This document shows positions 1 through 8,001 of a stretch of 64,000 nt of DNA, one piece after another (position 1 is the stretch's first letter; every line of letters starts with the position of its first letter). The stretch is taken from the NCBI GenBank assembly GCA_947476695.1, contig CANJRD010000003.1:248001-312000 (forward strand), read 5' to 3'. The DNA comes from Rhodospirillaceae bacterium (GTDB taxonomy: Bacteria > Pseudomonadota > Alphaproteobacteria > Rhodospirillales > Rhodospirillaceae). Position numbers and translations under genes: made by a program. Below the pieces are notes generated by a model. That model did no database searches. It was not told the origin of the DNA and saw nothing but the letters and a program-made list of their open reading frames with translations.

Positions 1-2
1 GT

Positions 3-494
3 AAGGCCTACCCGACAAAGGACGGCTTTATCGCCATCCTTCCCTACCTCGACGCCCATTGGGACCTGTTCTGCAAACTGGCCGAACGGCCCGACCTGCT
101 GGCCGATCCCCGGTTCGCCAACCTGGCGGCCCGGGTCGCCCATATCGACGACACCTACCGCGAGATCGCCCGGACCATGCCGGCCAAGACGACCGCCGAA
201 TGGCTGGAGATTTTCGGTACGACCAGCATCCCGACCATCCGGGTGAACACCCCGGACGAACTGATCGACGACCCACACCTGGTCGCGACCGGGTTCTGGA
301 AGACGATCGACCACCCGACCGAGGGCAAGCTGCGCAGTCCGGCCTTCCCGATCAACTTCTCGGAAACGCCCGCCGGCATCCAGCGCCACCAGCCCCGGCT
401 GGGCGAGCACAGCGTCGAGATCCTGAAGGAAGGCGGCCTGGACCAGGCAACCATCGACGCCATGCTGGCTGAAGGCACGACGGTTCAAGCCTAG
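3..494 (+). CDS. CaiB/BaiF-type CoA-transferase (family III), 5' part missing
   Basis: The reading frame is open from the left window edge and gives the last 163 residues. They match the C-terminal part of family III CoA-transferases (formyl-CoA/carnitine-CoA transferase type), which move CoA between carboxylic acids. Visible family features are the DGFIAIL strand, the stretch ending in DPRFANLAARV, TTAEWLEIF, and the IPTIRVNTPDELIDDPHL segment. The catalytic Asp of the family lies in the missing N-terminal part. The stop codon overlaps that of the convergent SMR gene inside the palindrome at 489-500. The acyl substrate cannot be told from this fragment. Confidence 0.85.
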   Translation, partial: KAYPTKDGFIAILPYLDAHWDLFCKLAERPDLLADPRFANLAARVAHIDDTYREIARTMPAKTTAEWLEIFGTTSIPTIRVNTPDELIDDPHLVATGFWKTIDHPTEGKLRSPAFPINFSETPAGIQRHQPRLGEHSVEILKEGGLDQATIDAMLAEGTTVQA

Positions 495-811
495 CTAGGC
501 GTTGCGACTTTCATCAGGGCCAGACCCGAGACAATCAGCACGGCCGCCAGCGCACGATAGACGGTGAAGGCCTCGCCCAGGACGAGAACGCCGACCAGGA
601 ACGCGCCGACCGCGCCGACGCCGGTCCAGATCATGTAGGACGTGCCCAGAGGCAGCGACCGCATGGCATAGGACAGCAGCCCGAAGCTGGCGATCATGGT
701 CGCAATGGTGACTACGGTCGGTGCCGGCTTCGTGAAGCCGTCCGACAGCTTCATCGCATAAGCCCAGACGACTTCGAGCAGACCGGCGATGAGAAGAGCG
801 ACCCAGGCCAT
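491..811 (-). CDS. SMR-family efflux protein, SugE/Gdx-like
   Basis: A 106-residue protein with four predicted membrane segments, the normal size for small multidrug resistance proteins. The conserved Glu of the first helix is present (GLLEVVWAYAMKLSDG), and the spacing and the WAYAMK sequence resemble the SugE/Gdx branch, whose studied members export guanidinium in exchange for protons as antiparallel dimers. The start has a strong Shine-Dalgarno site (AAAGGAGG, 6 nt before ATG). The leader contains two hairpins, one with an ACGG tetraloop, which raises the possibility of guanidine control. Substrate is inferred; quaternary ammonium export cannot be excluded. Confidence 0.85.
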   Translation of the reverse strand: MAWVALLIAGLLEVVWAYAMKLSDGFTKPAPTVVTIATMIASFGLLSYAMRSLPLGTSYMIWTGVGAVGAFLVGVLVLGEAFTVYRALAAVLIVSGLALMKVATPS

Positions 812-830
812 AAGCAGCCTCCTTTGGCTG

Positions 831-884
831 CCGGGCCGTCCCGGTCTTGAACACCCGACAATCGGGGTGGGAACGTGGTCCCAC
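831..884 (-). promoter_or_regulatory. Two leader hairpins, possible guanidine-II-like riboswitch
   Basis: On the minus strand ahead of the SMR gene, a 6-bp stem (GTGGGA/TCCCAC, 867-884) with loop CCACGT is followed by a 5-bp stem (CCGGG/CCCGG, 831-844) with loop ACGG, directly before the Shine-Dalgarno site. Guanidine-II riboswitches are two hairpins with ACGR loops placed at this position before SMR genes. The second hairpin fits; the first has ACGT inside a larger loop and does not. The call is tentative. Confidence 0.3.
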
Positions 885-953
885 GCCCCTCACATAACGC
901 CCGCTTCCGGAGGCGACAAGATCAAGGTTTGAAGAACTGCTGCAGCCTAACGG

Positions 954-1646
954 TTAAGATTGACGCGGACCGCGCACAGACCAATTGCGCTCGACGCGCT
1001 CGAAAATGCGGCGGGCGATGCGGACGGGATTGGGGACCACCTTCAATGCCTCGGTCACCTCGCCGCGCAGCTTCGGGATGCGCATGACGTCGGCAATGCG
1101 ACGGTCGAGGAAGGCCCAACTGGCCGCGCTTTCATCGCTACGGTCCTCAAGCCAATATAGCAACGCCGACGCGTAAACTCCTGCAAGTAAAGCGCGTTTT
1201 GTGTAGAACGAAAAGTCGATCGACTTGTCGCCGATCGCGCGCCATATGGCATCGACTGTTTTGTACCAACCCGACAGCGCACGTGGGGCCAAGGGCGGGA
1301 ACGGCGCAATCGCCAGCGCCCGGCGCACCGCCTCGCGATGCGGCTGCCAGCGCGTCAGACGCACCTTGATCGCCGTCGCGATGCGCTCGCGGATCTTAAG
1401 CTTTGTGAGGTCCATCGGCGCGAGGTCTTCGACCATTAACCTATCGGCCATGGCCATAAAGTACGTCACCGCACCCGTCGCTCCGTCCGGGAACAGGCGC
1501 GGTACGACGTCGGCCGCGAGGCCGGCGCTCTCCGCCGCGCGCTTTAACGCGACCGGCCCCCAACCGTCGAACGGTACATGGGGCAGCACAGCCATGATCA
1601 GGGCGTCACGGGTGTCGTCATCCGGGCGGCGGTCGGGTTGAGTCAT
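954..1646 (-). CDS. COQ9-family ubiquinone biosynthesis protein
   Basis: 230 residues with the layout of COQ9 proteins: an N-terminal TetR-like helical part (DALIMAVLPHVPFDGWGPVALKRAAE), then the C-terminal COQ9 domain (WYKTVDAIWRAIGDKSIDFSFYTKRALLAGVY, LLYWLEDRS, FLDRRIADVM). COQ9 is a lipid-binding accessory protein of ubiquinone synthesis that presents intermediates to the hydroxylase COQ7. It is typical of Alphaproteobacteria and mitochondria. Its ATG overlaps the stop of the upstream peptide deformylase gene by four bases, so the two are translationally coupled. Confidence 0.9.
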   Translation of the reverse strand: MTQPDRRPDDDTRDALIMAVLPHVPFDGWGPVALKRAAESAGLAADVVPRLFPDGATGAVTYFMAMADRLMVEDLAPMDLTKLKIRERIATAIKVRLTRWQPHREAVRRALAIAPFPPLAPRALSGWYKTVDAIWRAIGDKSIDFSFYTKRALLAGVYASALLYWLEDRSDESAASWAFLDRRIADVMRIPKLRGEVTEALKVVPNPVRIARRIFERVERNWSVRGPRQS

Positions 1647-2203
1647 TCCGGGACAATTCCTTCCTCGTCGAGTTCGATGACCTGCCCCCGCGCCTTGGCC
1701 TCAGCCTGGAGCACGTCACCAAAAGCGAGAGAGGCCATATTGGTCATACGCATCGGATAGAGCATTCCGTCGAGGTGGTCGAATTCATGCTGGACGACCC
1801 GGGCGTGGAAGCCCTGCGCTTCTCGGACATGGGTCTGTCCGTTCAGGTCCTGGAAGGTGTAGCGGATCGCGGTCCACCGCGGTACGCGGCCGGTCAGACC
1901 GGGGACCGACAGGCAGGCTTCCCAGTCCTCCGCCTGCTCGGAACCCAGCGGCTCGATCACCGGGTTCAGCATGGCCGTCACCGGAATATCGACACCATCG
2001 TTACGCGCGCCGGGCACGAAAAAGATGACGACCCGCTTGCCCACCCCAACCTGGGGCGCGGCCAAACCGATGCCGTGGGCGGCGTCCATGGTCTCGACCA
2101 TGGAACTCAACAAGGCCGGCAGGGTCGGGTCCGCAAGGTCCACTTCGACGGCCCGATCCCTCAGGACCTGGGCTCCCATGCGGGAAATCGGCAAGACGGG
2201 CAT
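1643..2203 (-). CDS. def: Peptide deformylase
   Basis: 186 residues. It removes the formyl group from the initiator Met of new proteins. All three metal-site motifs are present: GIGLAAPQ (residues 44-51), EACLSVP (95-101) with the ligand Cys, and HEFDH (139-143) with two His ligands and the catalytic Glu. Motif II has Ala where the commonest form has Gly (EGCLS). No fmt gene lies next to it; instead it overlaps the COQ9 gene, so this may be one of two deformylases in the genome. Start ATG at 2203. Confidence 0.93.
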   Translation of the reverse strand: MPVLPISRMGAQVLRDRAVEVDLADPTLPALLSSMVETMDAAHGIGLAAPQVGVGKRVVIFFVPGARNDGVDIPVTAMLNPVIEPLGSEQAEDWEACLSVPGLTGRVPRWTAIRYTFQDLNGQTHVREAQGFHARVVQHEFDHLDGMLYPMRMTNMASLAFGDVLQAEAKARGQVIELDEEGIVPE

Positions 2204-2385
2204 CCGCGAGGCGGTCCTTATGGCAGAAAAACAACAGGATGGGCTTTATAGGGCCCTTCCCAAGATCGCACCATTGCGGCGCTTTTCAAGGGCCTAGACC
2301 ATATGATATAGGCTCGCCCCTCAGCGGGGCCTAACCGGCCGCGAGTTCGGCCGTCCTGGCTTAGGTCCACAAGAGGAGACGTACC

Positions 2386-2592
2386 CTGGTTCAAGTCATT
2401 GTCCGCGACAACAACGTCGATCAGGCGCTCAAAGCCCTGAAGAAGAAGATGCAGCGCGAAGGCATCTTCCGTGAAATGAAGCTCCGTAAGGCTTACGAGA
2501 AGCCCTCTGAGAAGAAGGCTCGCGAAAAGGCGGAAGCCGTGCGCCGCGCGCGCAAGCTGGAGCGTAAGCGTCTGGAACGCGAAGGCTTCTAG
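2386..2592 (+). CDS. rpsU: 30S ribosomal protein bS21, probable CTG start
   Basis: 68 residues giving [20 protein letters not shown], then a basic tail ending KRLEREGF, a complete bS21. This protein sits near the anti-Shine-Dalgarno end of 16S rRNA in the small subunit. Between the in-frame stop at 2362 and the conserved sequence there is no ATG, GTG or TTG. CTG at 2386 is the only near-cognate codon placed correctly behind a strong AGGAG (2374-2378, 7-nt spacing), and it gives the family's usual N-terminus. ATT at 2398 is less likely. The gene is divergent from def and followed by a good terminator. Confidence 0.92.
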   Translation: MVQVIVRDNNVDQALKALKKKMQREGIFREMKLRKAYEKPSEKKAREKAEAVRRARKLERKRLEREGF

Positions 2593-2621
2593 TCGAGCCA
2601 CGCGCCACGCGACGAGATCCG

Positions 2622-2650
2622 AAAGCGGAGCATGACCTGCTCCGCTTTTT
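2622..2650 (+). terminator. Rho-independent terminator of rpsU
   Basis: A 10-bp perfect stem (AAAGCGGAGC / GCTCCGCTTT) with a 7-nt loop runs into a T-rich tract, 30 bp after the rpsU stop codon. Confidence 0.88.
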
Positions 2651-2758
2651 GCTTTTTTGCCCGCGTGTTTTTTTCGGCGCTGAGTTAAGTCGATTAACCG
2701 GACAGCAACCGGAGCGAACTAACTTCCGAGGATTCGTGCTTTGCGGAGGGGAGTCGCA

Positions 2759-3247
2759 ATGACAACTGTCGAAATTCGGCCTGCCAGCGCTGACGACTCC
2801 GAACAGATCGCCCATGTGGTGCGTGAGTCTTGGCTCGCGACCAATCGCAATCTTCTTCCCGCCGATACGGTCAAACGTCTCGAGCACTCCACCGACATGA
2901 GTCAGTTCGCCGCTGAGAACTGGCAGAACATCTGGGTAGCCGAAGCGCGCGCCAACGATGTCGCCGAGATCGTCGGCGTTGTCGGCATGAATCCCACCGG
3001 CGTGATCTGGATGCTGTACGTGCTGCCCGGCTTCCAAGGCTGCGGCGTCGGCTCCGGTCTCTACGATGTCGCGATCGGCACGCTGAAGCGCTCGGGTCAG
3101 CGCAAAGCCATGCTCGAAGTCCTGGCGGCGAACGAGAATGCGCTGGCGTTCTATCGCTCGCGCGGCTGGGTTCCGGAAGGCCGTCGCACTGAGCACATCC
3201 CCGGCTTCCGCTTCACCGCGGTGCGGATGGGCCTCGCCCTCGCCTAG
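2759..3247 (+). CDS. GNAT-family N-acetyltransferase
   Basis: 162 residues with the GNAT fold: N-terminal strand VEIRPASADDSEQIAHVV, the acetyl-CoA loop GFQGCGVGSGLYD (Q/R-x-x-G-x-G/A pattern), and the C-terminal motif B region ANENALAFYRSRGWV. It should transfer an acetyl group from acetyl-CoA to an amine, substrate unknown. ATG 2759 is preferred over an in-frame TTG at 2741 because GGAGGGGA lies just ahead of it. Convergent with the nucleotidyltransferase-like gene, with adjacent stop codons. Confidence 0.87.
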   Translation: MTTVEIRPASADDSEQIAHVVRESWLATNRNLLPADTVKRLEHSTDMSQFAAENWQNIWVAEARANDVAEIVGVVGMNPTGVIWMLYVLPGFQGCGVGSGLYDVAIGTLKRSGQRKAMLEVLAANENALAFYRSRGWVPEGRRTEHIPGFRFTAVRMGLALA

Positions 3248-3979
3248 CTAGTCCGGCGTCTCGACGACCCAAGGCCGCACGATCAGGCGCGGCCACTGTT
3301 TCTGCCACCGCTCCGCCTTCTCGGCGTAGATCTGCGGAATCGGAAGCAGTCGGTTTGGCTTTACGATCATATCCCAGACGTTGCTGAGTCCGAACGGCGC
3401 GAAGACGTCGAGGAAGTCGTCGCCCGTGCGACGCACGCCGACAGCTGTCGTCGTTGTCGGGAAGCGCAGGATGCCCTCGCTCGCCGACGTCAGCGACGAA
3501 TATGGGATGCCGAATTTGTCCGGATACCAGAGATGGACGCGCGCCTGATTCCTGACCTGTATCGGCACCGGAAGTTCGGGAAATAGTCGATCCGCGTCGG
3601 CCTGCACGAGGCCTTCCGCTTCCTCCGAAAGATCTTCGGAGAAATAAAAAACGTCGTAGTCCTTGACCCCTTCGTCCGCCGGTCGACCGGTTCGCAAGTT
3701 CCAGACCGTGTGCACGACCGCCCCCGCGGTGAGCCACCAGTCACGAATCCCCAGCTGCGAGAATTTCTCCAGAATCGCGGCATTGCCGCGGTTCAGCAGC
3801 ACGAGGTTGACGATGCGCGCCGCGATAGCTTCCGCGGCGGCCGTGACGACTTCGTCGTCATTCGGCGGCGCGAATAGACCGGGACCGGGTGCAGACAAGC
3901 GTGATGGAGCCTTGGCCTTGGGCTGCGGAAATAACCGCAAGCGCAAGGACCGGCCGTCGGGCAGGAAAACTTGGGCCAT
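3248..3979 (-). CDS. Nucleotidyltransferase-like protein (NTP_transf_6/DUF925 type)
   Basis: 243 residues. The central part (AILEKFSQLGIRDWWLTAGAVVHTVWN, KDYDVFYFSEDLS, IQVRNQARVHLWYPDKFG, LTSASEGILRFPTTTTAVGVR) matches the bacterial nucleotidyltransferase-like family with a D-x-D metal pair in KDYDVFYF. A Pro/Lys-rich N-terminal stretch of about 40 residues precedes the domain. The substrate is not known for this family. The gene stands alone, convergent with the GNAT gene. Confidence 0.8.
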   Translation of the reverse strand: MAQVFLPDGRSLRLRLFPQPKAKAPSRLSAPGPGLFAPPNDDEVVTAAAEAIAARIVNLVLLNRGNAAILEKFSQLGIRDWWLTAGAVVHTVWNLRTGRPADEGVKDYDVFYFSEDLSEEAEGLVQADADRLFPELPVPIQVRNQARVHLWYPDKFGIPYSSLTSASEGILRFPTTTTAVGVRRTGDDFLDVFAPFGLSNVWDMIVKPNRLLPIPQIYAEKAERWQKQWPRLIVRPWVVETPD

Positions 3980-4090
3980 GGGCGCAGTTTATCCCCGCCG
4001 CGCGCGATTGTCGCGCGCCCTCGTCGCAATTGTGGTTTGCAATAATGAGCAACCCTGATTGAATTTCGAAAGTCCTTGGAGGATTCCGCC

Positions 4091-6832
4091 ATTCGTATAA
4101 TAGCCGCCCTTCTGGTGCTGCTGACCTTCGGACATGCGTCGGCGGAAGACGTGCCGCGCGGGCCGCTGCCGTCCGATGTCACACCGACGAAGTACGGCCT
4201 CGAGCTTGCGATAGATCCCGGCCAAGATCGCTTTACGGGCACGGCGGTGATCGATGCGACGGCGAATACCGCGCTCGACCACATCTGGATCCACGGCGAA
4301 GACCTCGCCATTGACAAGGCCACGCTGACGACCGCGACCGGCGAGACGCTCGCCGCCACTTGGACGCCGATGACCGATAGCGGCGGGGTCGTCAGGCTCG
4401 GCCTGCCAAAGCGCATCGCGGCCGGCGCGATCAAGATCGCGATCCGCTATTCCGCGCCGTTCAATAAACAGCTCGAAGGCTTCTATCGCGCGGACGAGGG
4501 CGGCGAGCGCTACATCTTCAGCCAGATGGAACCCATCGCCGCGCGACGCGCGTTCCCGTCGTTCGATGAGCCGCGCTTCAAGACGCCCTTCGACATCGCC
4601 GTCACCGTTCCGGCGAAGGATACCGCCGTGTCCAATACGCCGGTCCTGTCCGAGGAGAAGGTCGACGGGGGAAGGAAGCGCGTTCACTTCGCGACCACGA
4701 AGCCGCTGCCGACGTACCTCATCGCGCTCGCGGTCGGACCCTTCGACGTTGTCGAATGGCCACCGATCCGCTCATCTGCCGTGCGCGACTATACGGTGCC
4801 GCTGCGGGGCATTGCCGCGAAGGGTAAGGGCGGGCAGCTCAAGTACGCCATCGCCAATACCGGCGAACTGTTGGTGAAGCTCGAAGAATACTTCGGCATC
4901 CCCTACCCCTACGAAAAGCTGGACATCATCGCGGCCATCGACTTCTCGGCGGGGGCGATGGAGAACGCGGGCGCCATCGTCTATCGCGAGCAGATCTTGC
5001 TGTTCGACGAGAATGCCAGCATCGCGCAGAAGCGCCGCTACGCCACGGTGCACGCGCACGAAATGGCGCACCAATGGTTCGGCGATCTTGTTACACCTTC
5101 ATGGTGGACCGACATCTGGCTGAACGAATCCTTCGCGACCTGGATGGAAGTTCGGACTACCGCCGCCTGGGACCCCAAGGGCGAATACGGCCGTATGGCC
5201 GTGGCGGATGCGTTGAATGCCATGGGGCTCGACAGCTGGCGATCCGCGCGGCGCATCGCCGAGCCTGTGAAGTCCAACGACGACATCGCCAATGCGTTCG
5301 ACAGCATTACCTACGATAAGGGCGGCGGCGTGTTGGCGATGTTCGAGCACTATTACGGCGCCGATACTTTCCGCCAGGGCGTCCAGCTGTATCTGAAACG
5401 CCACGCCTGGGGCACGGCGAGCGCCGCCGACTTCATCCAAGCGCTGGCGGATGCAAGCGGCGACACGAAGGGCGTGGAAGCCTTTCAGTCGTTCCTCAAT
5501 CAGCCGGGCGTTCCGGTGGTGCGAGCCAACCTCGAGTGCAGCAAGAACGGCAGCGAGTTGCAGGTTTCGCAGTCGCGTTATCTCCAGGCGCGCACCATTT
5601 CCACGGTGGCCGATCTCGATGCCCGGATGGGGCTGACCAAGACTGACACGACCAGCGACCAGCGCTGGAAAATCCCGCTGTGCATCGCCAGCGGCACCGG
5701 CAACGTACGCACCGAAACTTGCGCGATCATGACCGACCGCCGCATGACGTTCGAATACGGCGGAACATGCCCGGCTTGGATACTACCGAACTCCGGGGGC
5801 GTGGCCTATGTGCGGGTCGCACTTGATCGCGACGCATGGCAAGCGGTCGTCGATGCCCGCAATTCCCTGCGCGACACGGAAGTGCTCGCCGTCATCGACA
5901 GCCTCGACTCAGGCCTGGCCGCCGGGGGCGTCAGTCTCGATGATTACCTCGTCTGGCTGCGTGCGCTGCTCGATCGTGACCGCGGCCCTGGTGAACTCCG
6001 CGCCACATGGGATATCGCGAACTTGGCGATGCCCCGCCTCATCTGGATGAAGGATGTGCTCGCGACACCTGAACAGCAGCCGCGCGTCGCGGCGCTGATC
6101 CGCTCCCTTTTCGCCCCATTTGCGGCGCAACTCGGCCTGAATGCGGATACGGATTTCGATACGCGTAGACCAGCCGCGGCGTCGTTGATGCGTCCGATCG
6201 CAATCACGGCGGTTGCCGGACACGGGCACGATCCGGCATTCCGGGCTCAGTTGCGGGAAAGTGCGTCGGCAATTCTCGCCGCGCCCACAGTGCCGACAAT
6301 CGACCCCATGTTGCTCGAAACCACCCTGGTTGTCGCGGTACAAGAGGATGGCGCGCCGACGGTCGCGAAAATCCTCGCGCGGCTGAAGATCGAGCGCGAC
6401 GGCACATTCCGCCAGCGCATGCTGTCGGCCCTTACGCGCAGTCATGATGCCGGGGTGCTCGCGCAAGTGCGCGCGCTCACCTTTGATCCGGCGCTGCGGG
6501 TGAACGAAGTACCCACACTCCTTTATGGGATGATGCGCGAACGCATGACCCTCGACAGCACCTGGATTTGGTTCAAACAGAACTTCGACGCCATCGCCGC
6601 GCGTACACCGCCGGGCGGTCGCGGCGAGCTCGCCGGCATGGGCGCCGAGTTCTGCTCCGTTAAACAACGCGACGATTACACACGCTTTTTCCGCGGCCGC
6701 ATCAAAGACCTCACGGGCGCGCGCCGGGTCTACGCCTCCACGCTGGAAAAGATCGACGCTTGCATCGCCATAGCCGATGCGCAACGTCCAAAGCTGGAAA
6801 AGGCTTTGGCCGTCGCCGAAGACGCGCATTGA
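4091..6832 (+). CDS. Exported M1-family aminopeptidase, probable ATT start
   Basis: 913 residues. Zinc metallopeptidase that removes N-terminal residues from peptides. GAMEN substrate motif near residue 286, HEMAH zinc site near 322, and NESFATW supplying the second Glu about 18 residues later; the C-terminal half is the helical ERAP1-like domain. The first in-frame ATG lies far inside the catalytic part. TTG at 4076 would place the Shine-Dalgarno GGAGG (4078-4082) inside the gene; ATT at 4091 lies 8 nt after it and yields a clean signal peptide (RIIAALLVLLTFGHASA, cut before EDVPRG). The protein is therefore likely periplasmic. The TTG start remains the alternative. Confidence 0.9.
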   Translation: MRIIAALLVLLTFGHASAEDVPRGPLPSDVTPTKYGLELAIDPGQDRFTGTAVIDATANTALDHIWIHGEDLAIDKATLTTATGETLAATWTPMTDSGGVVRLGLPKRIAAGAIKIAIRYSAPFNKQLEGFYRADEGGERYIFSQMEPIAARRAFPSFDEPRFKTPFDIAVTVPAKDTAVSNTPVLSEEKVDGGRKRVHFATTKPLPTYLIALAVGPFDVVEWPPIRSSAVRDYTVPLRGIAAKGKGGQLKYAIANTGELLVKLEEYFGIPYPYEKLDIIAAIDFSAGAMENAGAIVYREQILLFDENASIAQKRRYATVHAHEMAHQWFGDLVTPSWWTDIWLNESFATWMEVRTTAAWDPKGEYGRMAVADALNAMGLDSWRSARRIAEPVKSNDDIANAFDSITYDKGGGVLAMFEHYYGADTFRQGVQLYLKRHAWGTASAADFIQALADASGDTKGVEAFQSFLNQPGVPVVRANLECSKNGSELQVSQSRYLQARTISTVADLDARMGLTKTDTTSDQRWKIPLCIASGTGNVRTETCAIMTDRRMTFEYGGTCPAWILPNSGGVAYVRVALDRDAWQAVVDARNSLRDTEVLAVIDSLDSGLAAGGVSLDDYLVWLRALLDRDRGPGELRATWDIANLAMPRLIWMKDVLATPEQQPRVAALIRSLFAPFAAQLGLNADTDFDTRRPAAASLMRPIAITAVAGHGHDPAFRAQLRESASAILAAPTVPTIDPMLLETTLVVAVQEDGAPTVAKILARLKIERDGTFRQRMLSALTRSHDAGVLAQVRALTFDPALRVNEVPTLLYGMMRERMTLDSTWIWFKQNFDAIAARTPPGGRGELAGMGAEFCSVKQRDDYTRFFRGRIKDLTGARRVYASTLEKIDACIAIADAQRPKLEKALAVAEDAH

Positions 6833-6924
6833 GAGCCGCCCGCAGCGTGAGCGGCGCCGGTAATCCTTGCGAACAGCTTTGACGATTGCATACACTTTGC
6901 CCACGTCTAAATGGGGAATTGCAC

Positions 6925-7878
6925 ATGCGCTCAACGTTGCTTGGACTTGGACTCGTCGCACTGATGGGGTCCGCCGCCATGAGCGCGGAACCGGAACTGC
7001 CGCCCTGGCTGTTCATCGTGCCGCCGGTCGCGCCCGCCGCGCCGAAGCCGGAAGAGCCGGTGCTGCATGTGCCTAACAGCACGGTTGGCCTCACCCAATC
7101 GCAACTGCGCGATCTGCACAACGCGCCGGATTGGCATCCGGACGGACACCCCAAGCCGCCGGCCAGCGTCATGCACGGTGGCCACACCGAATACGATGCC
7201 TGCGGCTATTGCCATCTGCCGAACGGCCAAGGCCGCCCGGAGAACACCAGCCTCGCCGGCTTGAGCGCGTCCTACATCATTCAGCAGGTTCAGGATTATA
7301 AGAACGGCCTGCGCAAGAGCTCCGAACCGCGCATGTTGCCGCCGACTTATATGGCCGCCGTGTCGCGCAACGCGCCGGATGCCGACGTGAAGGCAGCCGC
7401 GGAATATTTCGAGAGCTTGAAGCCGATGGTTTGGGTGAAAGTCGTCGAGACCAAAATGGTCCCGAAGACGCAGGCCGGTGCGATGCTGATGCCTGTTGCG
7501 GGTGGCGGCCAAGAGCCGATCGGCGACCGCATCATCGAAGTGCCAGAGAACGTCGAAGCGACCACGCTGCGTGACGATCACTCGGGCTTCATCGCCTATG
7601 TGCCGGTCGGCGCGATCAAGGAAGGCGAGAAGCTCGTGAAGTCCGGCATCGGCGGCGGCGCGGCCTGCAAGACCTGCCACGGCGACGACATGCGCGGCAT
7701 CGGCCCCGTGCCGCGTCTGGCCGGCCGCTCACCGACCTACCTCGCCCGCACCATGTTCGACTTCAAGACCGGCGCCCGCGCCGGTGTGTGGAGCGGCCTG
7801 ATGATGCCCACCATCACCAACATGACGCAGCATCAGATGGTGGCCGTGGCGGCCTATCTCGGATCGTTGAAGCCTTAG
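6925..7878 (+). CDS. Exported diheme cytochrome c
   Basis: 317 residues with a signal peptide (MRSTLLGLGLVALMGSAAMSA) and two CXXCH heme sites, CGYCH near residue 92 and CKTCH near 250, each in a class I-like domain. The C-terminal domain has the usual downstream Met ligand candidates (SGLMMPTITNMTQHQM). The two-domain layout resembles cytochrome c4-like electron carriers, though the insert between the domains is long. ATG 6925 is preferred because the signal peptide begins there. It stands 92 bp after the aminopeptidase and may form its own unit; redox partner unknown. Confidence 0.88.
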   Translation: MRSTLLGLGLVALMGSAAMSAEPELPPWLFIVPPVAPAAPKPEEPVLHVPNSTVGLTQSQLRDLHNAPDWHPDGHPKPPASVMHGGHTEYDACGYCHLPNGQGRPENTSLAGLSASYIIQQVQDYKNGLRKSSEPRMLPPTYMAAVSRNAPDADVKAAAEYFESLKPMVWVKVVETKMVPKTQAGAMLMPVAGGGQEPIGDRIIEVPENVEATTLRDDHSGFIAYVPVGAIKEGEKLVKSGIGGGAACKTCHGDDMRGIGPVPRLAGRSPTYLARTMFDFKTGARAGVWSGLMMPTITNMTQHQMVAVAAYLGSLKP

Positions 7879-7888
7879 CGCGATTGTC

Positions 7889-7986
7889 ATCCCGGCCGAG
7901 CGCAGGCGCGAGCCGGGATCCATTCTTCATCGCGCGCCTTGTCCCAGGGACCCCGGATCACGCCGCTTACACGGCTTGTCCGGGGT
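7889..7986. repeat. Two GC-rich palindromic repeat units
   Basis: Between the cytochrome c gene and pntB lie two dyads: ATCCCGGC/GCCGGGAT (7889-7896 and 7912-7919) and ACCCCGGA/TCCGGGGT (7950-7957 and 7979-7986). Sequences of the form 'cgtcatcccggc...gccgggatcc' are common scattered palindromes in alphaproteobacterial genomes. They may also end transcription of the two convergent genes. Confidence 0.7.
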
Positions 7987-8001
7987 TCTGATTTGCGGCT
8001 G

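Noticed and set aside
812-953. Guanidine-I or -III riboswitch before the SMR gene
   Set aside because: The conserved ACGRCUGGUCC-type core and the pseudoknot elements are absent; only one guanidine-II-like hairpin is present.
2683-2700. TTAA...TTAA pair resembling a CtrA site
   Set aside because: Spacing is 5 bp (TTAAGTCGATTAACC) not the 7 bp of the consensus, and the sequence is not at a regulated promoter that I can recognise.
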